From positions 100,930,935 through 100,994,934 of the forward strand of contig OX328132.1 in the NCBI GenBank assembly GCA_946811695.1: a DNA stretch of 64,000 nt. Reading direction: 5' to 3'. A program made the position numbers and the translations under genes. The notes under the pieces were generated by a model. The model was not told where the DNA came from. It saw only the letters and a program-made list of their open reading frames with translations, and searched no databases. This document shows, piece after piece, positions 33,469-44,945 of the stretch (the stretch's first letter is position 1; each line of letters starts with the position of its first letter). Origin of the DNA: Gonocerus acuteangulatus (taxonomy: Eukaryota; Arthropoda; Insecta; Hemiptera; Coreidae).

Positions 33469-33541
33469 GGATTCAGTACCAGATGATAATACGTCAAAGT
33501 GTTCAAGGTTGTATAATGATGCAATCAACTCTTCGCTTCAG
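33469..33541 (+). CDS. FoxP: FoxP exon after forkhead
   Basis: The exon encodes DSVPDDNTSKCSRLYNDAIN then SSLQ. FoxP proteins have a 'YGDALNASLQ' block soon after the forkhead, and LYNDAINSSLQ matches it. The borders are attttcag|GGATTC and CTTCAG|gtgagt. It accepts phase 2, so both alternative exons (25801 and 26409) join it in frame, as GGG Gly or CTG Leu at the junction. Confidence 0.85.
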
Positions 33542-33625
33542 GTGAGTTACAGCGAGCAATAAGCACATACTATTAAAAGAATTATAGAAAATTGGTAACA
33601 TTTATTATTTTGTTTAAGATGAGTA

Positions 33626-33697
33626 GATTAGATTAGATTAGATTAACTATTGACTCATACCCTCCGCTTCTCACGGGGTGCACATCGGCCATTCGTC
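33626..33697. mobile_element. Truncated LINE or SINE 3' end with 14-base target duplication
   Basis: GTTTAAGATGAGTA flanks the insert at 33612-33625 and 33698-33711. The 72-base insert carries (GATTA)n at its left and 'ctcacggggtgcacatcggc' inside. On the minus strand it ends in TAATC repeats, a tail type seen in some non-LTR elements. Confidence 0.8.
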
Positions 33698-33711
33698 GTT
33701 TAAGATGAGTA

Positions 33712-34789
33712 ACTTAATAAAAACAAAAATTTGGAAACTTAGTTATGATATTATCAGCCTGACATTGCGAATCAAATTTGCATTCTGAAAATGTATGAAG
33801 AGAATTTAATGCATTTTTCAATGTTTACCACAACTCGTCAATTGTTTGTTCTCAAGATATTTGGCAAAATATGCAAAAATGTTGAAACTGCAATCAGTCT
33901 TACATGTATATCTGGCATTATTGTAAATGTATGACTAAAAATTATTTTTGCACGTTTCTTCTTGGAGAAGAAATTGTTCTTGGGCCTGTTTGATTCAATT
34001 ACGCTTGTTAAAATGTATATGTAAAGAGTACGCAGATGACTATAAATTAAGTAGTCTTTAACATATTTTGGTAAGCATTACAAAGAAAGGTAGTGTTTCA
34101 GTGACCAGATTCTGCTGATTAAGAAGCAATAACTGTTTTAGAAAACCTATCGTTTATAAGATGATCTCAGTGTCCTCAATTTGACATGAGTTATCTGTTC
34201 CTTGAATAATGAGGACAATGTGTATGGGATTTGAATTTTATTTGTTCACCATTCACACAACTGACCTTACTGACTGAAAGACTCAGCCAAGTCATGGAAA
34301 TTTGATACAGTTGGATTTTTTCTTTCAAATCAAAATTGGAGAATTTATATGGACATGAACATGAATAGGAAAATGTAAAGAGAAATGAAAAATTAATTGC
34401 AGACAAACGCAGAGGGACATATGTGAATGTCTCTGTGTAAAATGCAGCCACAGACAATTTGATCTTGTATTTTTGTCAACTATGGATCATGTTCTGGATT
34501 CCAGACTGCACCTGGCCACCCAGCTCTACATGGATACTATGGGAAAAGTCTTATTTCAGGAGCAAAGCTCCATCTCCATCACATCATTTCAGCCATGTGC
34601 TTTATGGCTATGAATCACATAACTATACAGTATCCGACCCTTCTTACTCTTGTAGCCTTGTGATCAGGCCAATTTCTTTACCTAATTTATTTGTCAGGAA
34701 ACAACAGCTAAGTAGTGACCAATTTCCAAAATGTAGTTAAAAACGAAAAATATCTTAAATATTATTGTCTAGACACCTAAATATTCCAG
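33712..34789. other. Intron, nothing recognised
   Basis: No repeat family or homologous frame is seen. The open frame at 34459-34740 has no FoxP-like features. Confidence 0.4.
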
Positions 34790-34902
34790 GTAACAAGAAC
34801 TGAGGGCTCACCTTACAAGAATCTACTAAGCCATCCCATCCCACCACCTCCTTCGTCACATCCGGATCCCGATGAAGCTCCACCTTCACCAAAAAAAAAA
34901 AG
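34790..34902 (+). CDS. FoxP: FoxP exon: Pro-rich segment with basic KKKR end
   Basis: The exon encodes VTRTEGSPYKNLLSHPIPPP, then a Ser/Asp/Pro stretch ending PPSPKKK plus an Arg codon split by the intron. PSPKKKR could act as a nuclear localisation signal (inference). The borders are attccag|GTAACA and AAAAG|gtaata; it ends in phase 2. The 11-A run at the exon end is a site prone to length variation. Confidence 0.8.
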
Positions 34903-36320
34903 GTAATAAATCATGTTAACCCATTTAATTGAATTAGAAAATTCTCTTTTATAATACAACTTGTTATATGTAACAAATATTTATCTACTTACACACTAGA
35001 CTTTTCTAACCACACACTTCTTACACAAGGAGGCATGTGTGGCTCTTTGTGCTTATTTTCAACTGTACTAATTTTGTTTATTATTTATTAATTCCCTAGC
35101 TTTAATGCATATTTTATTTCAAATTAACTTTTTACTATCCAACATTTCCTGATTAAAGTTATATATATATTTTTTATTTATTTATTTGGAATTTACAACA
35201 ATGTATAAGATACATTTCTAGTAAATATAAATATAGTTAAATAATTTAATAATACATGGTTTTTCTGTGGTATTATTTATTTTATTAAATATAAAGAATA
35301 TTATGATATCACTATAGATAAAAACTATTATGCAAGACATATTTACGTTATTTACTTGTATTAATAACAAAACTTTCATCATAATTATTCACATGATTAG
35401 CTTGAGATATTTTGGAAGAATTTATTTACTCATTCTCCTTACTTTAAATAATGGTATCAGAAGTTAATCAGGTTACTTATGTTTTCTCATTGTATGTGCC
35501 TGGGATCAAAGATATATAATCTCTGGCATGTTCGAACACAATGAGTTCAAATTCCGAAGTAGTAGAGGATAAAAAAAAATATACTTACCAATAACGTTGC
35601 TTGCTGGCAAAGACTCAGGGCCCTGAGTAGTAGTGCTCCAGGAATGTTGAAGAGGGACCCCTCAGTAGGCAGCGTACTTTGGGAAAGTAAATAGTGAAAT
35701 ATGAGAAAATTTGCGGTGCATGCGTAGCAGTGCAATGTGAGTGGCCTTCAGGGGGGGGGGGTGATCAAGAGCACCCTTTTGTTCTACATGAAGCATTTTA
35801 TACAACAGCCTGCATGCTGGGTGGTTGAAGAAAAAAATGAATCTTTTAGAGGCCCTGGAATAATATTTTCGTTTACAATGTGGTTGTAAGCTTTGAATAA
35901 ATTTAAGATTTAAGAAGTAATTGTTAGGAGTCAAATCTCAAATGGATACTTTTTTCCTTAACATTTATATTGCATTTAATATAATGCTTATGTACATTTT
36001 TATCTATTTGTTTTTATTTGAATGTACACACAACACAACAATCGATTAATTTTATGAACCCAAATCAATCAAATATATCTCTTGAAAATCTTGGAATTTA
36101 AACACTTTTGGTAAAATTTATTTGAGATAAAATTAGCTTTATGGTATTAAAATGGTTAAAAATCCAAATTATTTTATAGAGCATTTAATAAGAGCTCTCA
36201 AAGAAATTCTCGTTATGCTGATCTACTCACTGAAGTTTATGATTCATAGAAAATGTGGCTTATTGTGATCTACATGAATCTCATAAATAAAAGTTGAAGA
36301 TAATAATAAGTGCATGCTAG

Positions 36321-36393
<73 letters not shown>

Positions 36394-36394
36394 A
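34903..36394. other. Intron upstream of Gypsy-1
   Basis: AT-rich, with a G run at 35751-35760 and (TA)n at 36326-36384, into which the Gypsy element appears to have inserted. No gene is recognised. Confidence 0.5.
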
Positions 36395-36547
36395 GATAAG
36401 AGTTTACTGCACTAAACTAGGTTTTTAAAAAGGAATATATAGAGTACACCTTGAAGTCTGATAAGCAACTAACTTTATTTCCTCTCACATCTCCTTTTAT
36501 ACCTGTCTAGACTGTTTACATCCTGGAGGTCTGATATCCTCCTAACA
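36395..36547 (-). repeat. Gypsy-1 3' LTR
   Basis: On the minus strand it starts TGTTAGGAGGATATCAGA and ends TAAACTCTTATC. It is 153 bases, short for a Gypsy LTR, and shares 'ttactgcactaaactaggtt' and 'gtacaccttgaagtctgata' with the copy at 41553-41669. Confidence 0.85.
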
Positions 36548-37040
36548 GCCCCCCTCAGTTCCTGGCAAGCCAGGAACTACAATAACAATAATAATAGGTA
36601 CAGTTTACGATAAAAATAATGTACAGACAATAAACAAAAGAGAAGGAAGGAAAGAGAAAAGACAAAAAAAAAAGAAAATAGAATTGCTAACCAATATACA
36701 TAGAATATTTAAACACTAGAAATTTGGCTATGTTAAACAAAAACAACAAAAAAACAAAAACAGAAATATGACTTATGACTTACAAATTCAATATGCTTTA
36801 TAAGCCTGGAACATGAAGGTAAATAAAATTATCACTTACATAAATAGGACTTTGTATGCCTGGTTTAATTATAACAAACACAAATAACTAAGAGTAAAGA
36901 AAACTGTAGCTTAGATATTTAACACTAATAATTAGACTGAATTATTTCACTACCATTGATTGATTTTATCAAGAGTTTCCTGGTTCATCTGCAGGCTTAC
37001 GTGGAGTTGTTTCCTCCGATAGGAGCGGCCTCTTGAGCTG

Positions 37041-37961
37041 CTAGACGTGATAGGATCGTCTCCGCCCCAGGTCTTCTACATCCTCCAAGGTGACGGCGTT
37101 GTGTTCTCTAATAGTAACGACTCTGTATGGTCCATCATACAGAAATGGCATCTTCTTCCGATTTGAAGGGATACGTCTATAGACAATCTCACCAATACGC
37201 AGCGGGTGGGCTATATCTCGCAATTGGTTGTTTGTGCGTGTCACTCTCTTCCTCTTTTCTTCTTCAAGTCTACGTTTCGCTTCTTCCCTCGTTCTTTTCT
37301 GAATTTTGTGTATGTCGCGAATGGCATTATTTAGTTCTTGGTCTTCGCTCGACTGTGGGACTGCTCGACGTAAGCACCCCATACCGAAAAGGACTTCAAG
37401 AGGCGTAAAGCCTGTGGCTGCGTGGACCGAGTGATTGTTGGCCAAGATAGCTCGTGCCATGCTGTCTCGATCATTGAGTGTTTTGCTGGCTGCTAAGATG
37501 CGAAGATGCTCCGTGAGAGTGCCGTGTAGGCGTTCAACTACTCCACGGCCTTGAGGGTGTCCTGGAGTAGTGAGGTGTAATTTCGTGTCCCATGATGATA
37601 ACAACTCTCGAAGGAGGCGATTGTCAAACACACGACCACAATCAGTGATGATGGTCTTTGGAGCGCCGTATTCTTGTGCCCACTAGAGTAGAGCCATTCG
37701 GATTTACTCTGCTGACTTCCTTTATGCTGGAACTGCCATGGCGACCTTGTTGAAGCAGCCCACAATGGTTACCCATTTTTGTCCGTTCCAAGTGAAGGTG
37801 TCCATCTGGATTGTTAGTAGGGGTTTGTCAGATGTTGGTGTGACCTCTTGTCTTGTATGCTCCGGTCGGCGTTGATATTTAACCTGTTGGCACACTCTGC
37901 AATGACTGATGACTTGATGGACGGTTTGGCGCATGGACTCCCAGCCGTAAGATCGCTTCAA
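37041..37961 (-). pseudogene. Gypsy-1 integrase, broken
   Basis: Two frames remain. 37961-37722 has the zinc-finger Cys pair (CRVCQQVKY) and the start of the catalytic core (IQMDTFTWNGQKWVTIVG). 37631-37041 has the core end (HPQGRGVVERLHGTLTEHL, with the catalytic Glu) and a C-terminal GPYRVV segment. The frame is broken between them, around 37680. Integrase joins element cDNA to the genome; this copy cannot. Confidence 0.85.
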
Positions 37962-38287
37962 CGCTGCGAGGGCCTCTGCTTCACCTCGGTGGTTTGTTTT
38001 ACCTTGGTGTTACGCTAAAGTGAATTCCTTTTGCCTAGACTTGTCATTTACGCGTTCCCCAAGTTGAGTGCATCGGACGAACCCTCTATCGAGGCCAATG
38101 CGTTAATTTCTCCACAGCATAGCGACGCGGTTCCACAACCGCGTGCCTGCCGTGGATGCATCGTTTATGAGGCGAATGATGGTTTTTTCGTTGACAGTAG
38201 CTTCTGTTCGTACCGTGCACTCTTTCATGCCTCGCTTCTGCCTTCCAAACAAGACCTGGGGTGTTCCAGACGAAACAGTTTTCCAAA

Positions 38288-39070
38288 TTACCAAATTATA
38301 TGTCTCTTGTGACTCACTACTAGATCGTCGATTTCTGGCATTTCCGGGGGTCGTTCCGTCGCAGACTCCGTTGAATCGCTTCGGCGATCCACTTCCTCTT
38401 CATCTCCTGGGGTCCACTCTTGAAAGAATCTACGCAGTGGTGGTTCAGGGTCTTCTTCGTCGGAGGATAACACGTTAACCGGAAGCTCCCGAGAGAGCCA
38501 GTCGGCTACCACGTTTTCCTGTCCCGGGGTGTGGACTACCTGAAAGGAGTATTGTGCCAACTGGTGCTTCCATCTGGCAACTCGAGCGGAAGTTTCTTTT
38601 AGGGATGCTACCCACTGCAATAGCTTGTGGTCGGATTTCACTAGAAATCAGCGGACAAAGACGTACGGTCTAAAATGATCCACGGCCCATACACTGGCGA
38701 GTAGTTCTCTTTCCAGGGCGCTGTACCTAGATTCTGTGGGTGTTAATCTCCTGCTGCTAAACGCGATTGGCTGGTCTCCGTTTGGTCCGGACTGTGACAA
38801 GACTGCTCCGAGAGCGTACTCGCTAGCGTCTGTGGTAATAATGAACGGTTGTTTGAAGTCCGGGAAAGCTAAAAGAGGTGCTGCTTGTAGATGTTGAATG
38901 CATTCCTGAATGTCCGCCTTCATCTTTTCCGTAATCTGAAACCTTTCTCCTTTGCGAAGAAGCTGATAGAGTTGTGCGACTCTGTGGGCCATTGCTGGTA
39001 TAAACCTCCTATAGTAATTAAGCACACCCAACGTTCTTCGTACTCCTTTCACATCTTTGGGAACGGTCAT
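38288..39070 (-). pseudogene. Gypsy-1 RNase H region, broken
   Basis: The frame 39070-38648 begins in the connection between RT and RNase H (RRTLGVLNYYRRFIP) and carries TTDASEYALGAVLSQ and ERELLASVWAVDHFRPY. After a stop, 38641-38288 continues with SDHKLLQWVASLKETSARVA and an acidic tail. The region normally degrades RNA in RNA/DNA hybrids. Stops show it is inactive. Confidence 0.85.
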
Positions 39071-39244
39071 TTGTTGAAGGGCTTCAATTTTTGTAGGATC
39101 GCGTCGTACCCCTGCTTCCGATATTAGGTGTCCTAAAAACTTTATTGACGCTTCTCCGAGCTTCGTCTTATTTGGGGATAATTTAAGTCCGAAGTCTCTT
39201 AACCTGTTGAAGGCTTGCCGTAGATGATCATTGTGCTCGCTTGA

Positions 39245-39907
39245 TTATCTACTGAAAACCAGGAGGTTGTCCATGTAGACTTGTACGAAGTTTTCACTAA
39301 GCCCACGCAGAAACTCGTCCATAAGCCTTTGGAAGGATGTTGGCTCATTTTTCAAACCAGACGGCATCCTGGTGAAGTGATAATGCCCGCGCTCGAACGA
39401 AAAGGCTGTTTTCTCTGCGTCTTTAGGGTGTAGTTTGATTTGGTGATATCCTGCTTTTAGATCGAGTGTGCTGAACACTTTGGCTCCGCGCAATCTATCG
39501 AGTATGTCTTCTAATCTTGGTAGAGGGTACTTCTCATCCACCGTTAGAGCATTGAGTTTCCTGTAATCGACTACAACTCGATATTTTCCAGTTTCTCCGG
39601 CCTTCGGCTCTGCCCAAAGTGGACTATTGTATGCTGATTTACTGGCGACGATGATTCCCTGTTCTAGTAGAATCTCGACTTCTGTCCGGATGACGTTTTT
39701 CAACACGTGCGGGTAACGACGTTCTTTCACGTTTACCACTCTGTCTTCTTTTAAGGGTATTTCGTGCAGTGTCCGTCCTGTAACTCCTAGTGGTCGACCA
39801 TCATGCCAAAAGATGTCCTTATAAGCTCTCCGCAATTCTTCAAACTTGTTGGTCACTTTAGATACTGCCCCTAGTTGACGGTTGGTTTGAGAGCTTTCAC
39901 TATCCAC
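39245..39907 (-). pseudogene. Gypsy-1 reverse transcriptase, catalytic motif mutated
   Basis: A 220-codon frame has the Gypsy RT motifs YRVVVDYRKLNALT, FSTLDLKAGYHQIKL and FTRMPSGLKNEPTSF, and ends soon after VQVYMDNLLVFSR. The canonical YxDD box reads YMDN, so one catalytic Asp is lost, and a stop follows. It lies in a different frame from the protease region upstream. The neighbours are protease (39871-40242) and RNase H (38648-39070). Confidence 0.9.
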
Positions 39908-40242
39908 AATGTATGCCCGCGAGCCAGCACATTCCAGATTTTGCCGTTATGTTTCACTCTTCCCCCAACTCTCGCGACGAGGTCACATCCAACTATGCCT
40001 TCGAACCCTGTTGGCTGGCTTCTCACCACGTGGACCTTAATATCTTCTCCTGGGCGGCCCCATGGAAACAAGTTCCACCGTGTTTCTCCTTCCACTGCGT
40101 AGCGGCCGCCTAGTGTTGACAGCATACAACGACATTCCCGTAGTTCCCCATCGTTCAGCTGGAAGGATTGCTGGCTGATTATCGTGCAGGATCTCCCCGT
40201 GTCGACTAGCCAGCGGCGTCCTCCTTCCTCGATGATCGGCAA
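39871..40242 (-). pseudogene. Gypsy-1 protease region
   Basis: The frame encodes RRWLVDTGRSCTIIS with the aspartic protease DTG motif (Ser/Ala position changed to Arg-Ser), and FEGIVGCDLVARVGGRV, which corresponds to the 'ILGxDxL' flap-side motif of retropepsins. It is separated from RT by a frameshift. Confidence 0.75.
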
Positions 40243-40314
40243 CCGTCCTCTCCTCTTTTTGTTGCGCCCGATGTTGTTGATTTGCTCCTGGTTGCCGCTC
40301 CGCTCACACTTTTC

Positions 40315-41445
40315 TCATTGGGTTTTGGGCTCCGCTCGTTGGTCTGGTTTCCCACGCCCCGGCCATCTTTTCCAACTATTTTCTGACAATGCACTGCTTT
40401 CGCTGCCCGAGTCCGAGGAATAATTTTCTCCTCTTATCGCATTAGCAAAAGTACGTTTTTCTCGTTGTGCATTGATTTCCATTGGTTCGCCTTTGTCACT
40501 GTTTCGCCGTTTGATGTATGGACAGTTCCGGGGGACATGCCCACCGATTCCGCACTCAGAACACTTTGTTTTCTCGCACTGGGCTGCGAGGTGCTTGGTG
40601 CTCCCGCACTCGTAACAGCGTTTTTCTTGATCGCGCCGAGGCTTCCTGTCGTTTCTTTTCTCAAATTGTTCTCGCCTACCGTCTCTTCTGTCATTTTCTC
40701 TCCATTCCCGCGGTAGTCCTCCGGATCTTCTAGGCCGACGTGGTTCGGCGAGCATCCACAATTCACCTCCTCCGTTTACTTCCTCCTCGGCGTGTTTTTC
40801 GTCCTCGTCCATTAATTCTTGCGCGCATTCTCCGAACGTTTTATCGGTTGCGACATTCCTGGTTGTCTCCCTCTTCAGTTGTACCTTTAGGATCGACCCA
40901 ATGAAATCGAGTTGTTTTTCGGCTTCGACGGCGGTTAACTTTTCACTTAGTTTGTCCGCGATTTTTGCATACCATTCCAGTAACTTCATTGCGTAGTTTC
41001 TTATGGATTGGATTGGTCGTTTTGTCTCCCTAAACATGCGGATCAGATCATCTTCAACTGCCCATCTTCCTCCTCCATAAGCTTTTTTCAATCTTTCCTT
41101 CACCGTCTGCCATGGTGTATCTTCATCACTTTGAATAAGGTTAAGGACACGCCTACTGATGCGGTTTACTAAAGCCGCTTGGAGCGCAGGTACTTCTGCT
41201 GCATCTAACCACCCTACTTTCTCCTTATCAGAGATGGCTTTATTAACTCTGCCCCCAGCTTTTAAGAAATGAGTTAGATCATCAACCTCTCCTGTGAACC
41301 TTTCTACTTCCGAGATTGCCGTCCTCATATCATGGGCGTTAGAGGTTTGTATCTTGATCCACGTGAGGGCTGTGGTAAGATCCATTTGAACTACACCTTG
41401 TTCGTGTGCCATTCTTATATTATTACGTCTATCTTGTAGAGACAC
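40315..41445 (-). CDS. Gypsy-1 Gag
   Basis: A 376-codon open frame begins MSLQDRRNNIRMAHEQGVVQ. The middle has a retrotransposon capsid-like helical region with TGEVDDLTHFL. Near residues 275-310 are two CCHC zinc knuckles, CYECGSTKHLAAQC and CSECGIGGHVPRNC, which bind element RNA. The knuckle region is flanked by Arg-rich sequence, and the C-terminus is Ser-rich and basic. Gag is the most intact part of this element. It starts about 110 bases inside the 5' LTR and primer-binding site. Confidence 0.9.
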   Translation of the reverse strand: MSLQDRRNNIRMAHEQGVVQMDLTTALTWIKIQTSNAHDMRTAISEVERFTGEVDDLTHFLKAGGRVNKAISDKEKVGWLDAAEVPALQAALVNRISRRVLNLIQSDEDTPWQTVKERLKKAYGGGRWAVEDDLIRMFRETKRPIQSIRNYAMKLLEWYAKIADKLSEKLTAVEAEKQLDFIGSILKVQLKRETTRNVATDKTFGECAQELMDEDEKHAEEEVNGGGELWMLAEPRRPRRSGGLPREWRENDRRDGRREQFEKRNDRKPRRDQEKRCYECGSTKHLAAQCEKTKCSECGIGGHVPRNCPYIKRRNSDKGEPMEINAQREKRTFANAIRGENYSSDSGSESSALSENSWKRWPGRGKPDQRAEPKTQ

Positions 41446-41534
41446 GTGATGAACGCTGGTTTTTTTTCATCCACTACTTTTCCGTCGCACTGTACGCGCA
41501 CCGTACCGGTAGCGAACTCGGAACTCCGGGATTA

Positions 41535-41552
41535 TCCCGGGTTTCGGCACCA
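41535..41552 (-). promoter_or_regulatory. Gypsy-1 primer-binding site (tRNA-Phe)
   Basis: TGGTGCCGAAACCCGGGA on the minus strand is the reverse complement of the recalled 3' end of animal tRNA-Phe including CCA. It directly follows the 5' LTR. Confidence 0.8.
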
Positions 41553-41669
41553 GATAAGAGTTTACTGCACTAAACTAGGTTTTTAAAAAGGAATATATAG
41601 AGTACACCTTGAAGTCTGATAAGCAACTAACTTTATTTCCTCTCACACTTCTCTGATATCCTCCTAACA
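41553..41669 (-). repeat. Gypsy-1 5' LTR, internally deleted
   Basis: This LTR is 117 bases against 153 in the other copy. The missing part lies between 'tttcctctcaca' and 'ctgatatcctcctaaca'. The remaining sequence is nearly identical. Confidence 0.8.
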
Positions 41670-41687
41670 CATATGTATATAAAATAT

Positions 41688-41737
<50 letters not shown>

Positions 41738-41994
41738 CATACATACATAAGAATATGGATAATAAAAGAAGTACTCATTCATTCCTCCTTGACTCATCAC
41801 GTTTTTAGGCGCAAATATTATATCTGAGGACGAATTGCATCTTTTTTAGCTTTTTTTTTTTTTTTTTTTTTAGTTAGATGTGCTTGTTCGTTTGCTTATG
41901 TTAGTGAATGAGTGCAGAAACCTCTGAAATGTTGTAAATATCTGAAAATCGACAATTAATGTACTGTGGTCATACATTTAACTATTCATTTTAG
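41670..41994. other. End of last FoxP intron
   Basis: It holds (TA)n at 41694-41730 and a T run at 41850-41871, then the acceptor 'ttcattttag'. Confidence 0.6.
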
Positions 41995-42205
41995 GTTAAA
42001 TCAGGAAAGAAGTTCACCATGTGATATGGGACTGAAAGTGGAACAAGGGCGTCTGATGTATAGCAATGAACAAGAATCGGAAAGCAGTGAATCCCTTCAA
42101 ACTGACTATGCCATAAAGCAAGAAAGCCAAGGAATTATTGACAATCCTGTTCAAGACTTATCTATCAATGAACAGTTAACACAAAGTGATTTAACTGAAT
42201 CCTAA
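41995..42205 (+). CDS. FoxP: FoxP last exon and stop
   Basis: After completing an Arg codon it encodes LNQERSSPCDMGLKVEQGRL, an acidic Ser/Glu-rich part, YAIKQESQGIIDNPVQDLSI, and ends SDLTES with TAA at 42203-42205. LKVE and IKQE fit the SUMO-site pattern, and vertebrate FOXP proteins also have acidic tails with such a site. The acceptor is attttag|GTTAAA. The intron before it is 7.1 kb, three-quarters of it Gypsy-1. Confidence 0.85.
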
Positions 42206-42720
42206 CATTAATGTAATTATTTTAAAATTTCTATGTGTATTTATATCTATAGATATTTATATACATATAAATAATCCATCATAATTAAATGATATGAATT
42301 ATTATAAATAATGTTTATACTTTTTATACTTACAAAGTGAGGTACAAATGGTAGTATATATCACTTAAAATAAGGAGTGTAAATAAATTACCATGATTCT
42401 CAATTTTTGAAGGATATATTTGTAAAGTACTAGGAACGTTTTTATTTTAAAATAGTTTGAAAAATTTATGTAGGTCTCAAATTTTGTACCTATTTGAAAT
42501 TGTCTCTAATTTTGTTTTGTACAGAAAAAGTTTATGAATATATTCTTAAGACGGGTACGGGTATAATCATACTTTTGTTATGAAGAAATTGTTTTTGTTG
42601 TTTATATCTTTAATTTAAAATAAATAACTGTGAGCATTTAATGCAAACCCATGACAAAATTAGTGATTGCATGTGCTACTGTCAAGCACAATAAACCATA
42701 ATATATGTCTGATTAATAAC
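42206..42720 (+). other. FoxP 3' UTR with candidate polyadenylation signals
   Basis: AT-rich untranslated sequence after the stop codon contains AATAAA at 42382-42387, 42619-42624 and 42690-42695. Any of these could end the long transcript; which is used cannot be read from sequence. Confidence 0.6.
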
Positions 42721-43373
42721 GCAGACACACAAAATATTCTTCAATACATTTCATTTCATGAATAATATGTTTTATTTTGAAACCTTTCCTACATTCTACA
42801 ATACATTAGAAACTATATGATACATTTTAAGGGTCAATACAGTTTATAACTCATTAGTGGTAGTGCCTTTGCACTCAACTTTCATTGAAATCTCTTCACA
42901 CTTTAAATGCATACCAAGAGTATAGCATATCACCAGGCTCTGCTTGTACAGGGTGTAACAAAAATAATGTTCATCCGTTCAATGCAATTTTAAAATTTCC
43001 TTCGGAGGAAAGTGCTAAAACAATAGTAGTAGAAAATACTCATATGGCATCTTTGAATTCCACTTGGAAAGTTCTATTTCTAACAATAAGCAATTACAAA
43101 AATAGAAAGCAATAAAAAAACAAGGAAAAGAGACAAAAAGAACCGTTCAAATAAACGGAATCAACTACTTCAAAATTGTATGCACTTATTTCTCCAAATG
43201 TGACCGCCCAATCGAAAATTACTTCATAGCTTTTTTGGTAGAGAATTTAGTAAGTTCTTGAATGGTCATCTCCCTTTTACCACAATTTCCTAACCGAGAT
43301 ATTAAAGAAAATATACTTCCTGTTGGCTGTTCTTAATAATAATTATGTGAAATATACTTACATGGGGAGTATA
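42721..43373. other. Intergenic repeats downstream of FoxP
   Basis: At 42947 a fragment starts TACAGGGTGTAACAAAAATA and continues 'aatgttcatccgttc', matching 63564 onward, so it is one end of an element. From about 43110 to 43320 there is a minus-strand piece of repeat A (agaccgttcaaataaacgga-like, ttatttctcc). Confidence 0.5.
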
Positions 43374-44892
43374 CAGCGATGGGGTCACCGATTTGGACCA
43401 ATTTTTTTTCTGGTGATTCTACATCGAAAAATAGTCGACACGTATCCGAGCGTTCCGTCCAATGCGCCTTAGGAACCGAGAAATAAAATAAAATAGGTTG
43501 AAAGTGCTTTATTTTTTATATCGAGTTTAGAAAATGATATCGACATGATTCTTTCACCAATTCATTTGTTTTATAGAGTAGATTAAAAGAAAAATATAAT
43601 CGTTAAAAAATAATTTATATTTCCTCAAATATATTCAAAAATATGCTATCGTTTTCAGGTAAACTAGTATTATACATTTTTTTTACACCAAAAATAATAG
43701 CAGATTTAAAATCAGCACCCCAAGAAACCCTAATATATTGAATATCATTGAAAACAAAAAATAATGATTTTTCCTAGTCTGGAAGAGACTAAAAAATTTG
43801 TAAGCGAAAAGGTAATGTAACGTTTTGAAATTCAATATCTCCCCTTGAGATAATCCGATTTTTACATCATTGAAATCTTTCGAATGAAGAAAGATTCATT
43901 TTTCTAACCATATAAATGACTATTGTATTATCTCAAAAGCAAAATTTAAAATATATTTTTTTTTTTTGTAATATTCCCAAAATTTGAATTTAGGGGTTTT
44001 TCAATGTGCTAAAAACAAATCTGACATCCGTTTTTAAATCAAAAATTGTTTCATAATCGATAACTTTTTATATGTAGGTTTATGGAATATTTGGGCATAA
44101 TAATGACTTCTACAGAGTCGACTATGTAAAACATTTTTTTATTTAAAAACGGATGTCAGATTCGTTTTTAGCACATTGAAAACCCCCTAAATTCAAATTT
44201 TGGGAATATTACAAAAATAAAAAAAATGTATTTTAAATTTCGCTAAGGGGGACCCTTAAGATTTTGTTAAAGATTCAAGAATCCGGCCATATTTCAAATA
44301 ATATTTACCCGATCCAAACCAAACTTGGAGCGTCAATAAAGGCCATAATGTGACACATTTCCGTCCAATCGGAGTGTTTCTACGTGTTCTGAAATTGACG
44401 TTATATGCAAAAAAGTTTACATTCTATTTTTATTTTGAAAACCATTTTTCGCAAGTACCTTTTGAGATAATACAATAGTCATTTATATGGTTAGAAAAAT
44501 GAGTCTTTCTTCTTTCGAAAGATTTCAATGATGTAAAAATCGGATTATCTCAAGGGGAGATATTGAATTTCAAAACGTTACATTACCTTTTCGCTTACAA
44601 ATTTTTAGTCTCTTCCAGACTAGGAAAAATCATTATTTTTTGTTTTCAATGATATTCAGTATATTAGGATTTCTTGGGGTGCTGATTTTAAATCTGCTAT
44701 TATTTTTGGTGTAAAAAAATGTATAATACTAGTTTACCTGAAAACGAAAGCATATTTTAGCGTGGTTCCTCCCTCCCTCATAGGGAGGAACCCCCCTTAT
44801 AGGGTTGATACAATGAAACAATCCGGAAGTGCCGACTAGAAAATTTTGCGTTTCAGAACCTCTGGAAACCGAAAATGATGGTAGTTCAAATT

Positions 44893-44945
<53 letters not shown>

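Larger units (their letters stand above)
36395..41669 (-). mobile_element. Gypsy-1: decayed Ty3/Gypsy LTR retrotransposon in the last FoxP intron
   Basis: It lies antisense to FoxP. The 5' LTR is 41553-41669 and the 3' LTR 36395-36547. A primer-binding site next to the 5' LTR (41552-41535) reads TGGTGCCGAAACCCGGGA, complementary to the 3' end of tRNA-Phe. A polypurine tract (GAGGGGGG) abuts the 3' LTR. Gag, protease, reverse transcriptase, RNase H and integrase follow in Gypsy order but are split by stops and frameshifts. The 5' LTR is about 36 bases shorter because of an internal deletion. Confidence 0.9.
2513..42720 (+). other. FoxP: FoxP gene span (forkhead box P transcription factor; 5' end incomplete)
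   Basis: FoxP proteins are nuclear transcription factors that dimerise through a zinc finger and leucine zipper and bind DNA with a forkhead domain. The exons give, in order: a Gln-rich region, a C2H2 zinc finger, a leucine zipper, a Ser/Pro linker, the forkhead domain over three exons, and an acidic/Pro tail. All exons except the doubtful 33246-33307 join in frame with GT-AG borders: phases are 0-1, 1-1, 1-2, 2-0, 0-1, 1-1, 1-0, 0-0, then alternative 0-2 exons, 2-0, 0-2, and a final exon to a stop at 42205. Introns reach about 9 kb and are filled with mobile elements. No initiator Met or promoter was identified, so the first exons lie upstream or were missed. Confidence 0.93.

Noticed and set aside
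34459..34740. 93-codon frame as an additional FoxP exon
   Set aside because: No fitting splice sites in the right phase and no similarity to FoxP tails; exons 33541 and 34790 already join in frame.
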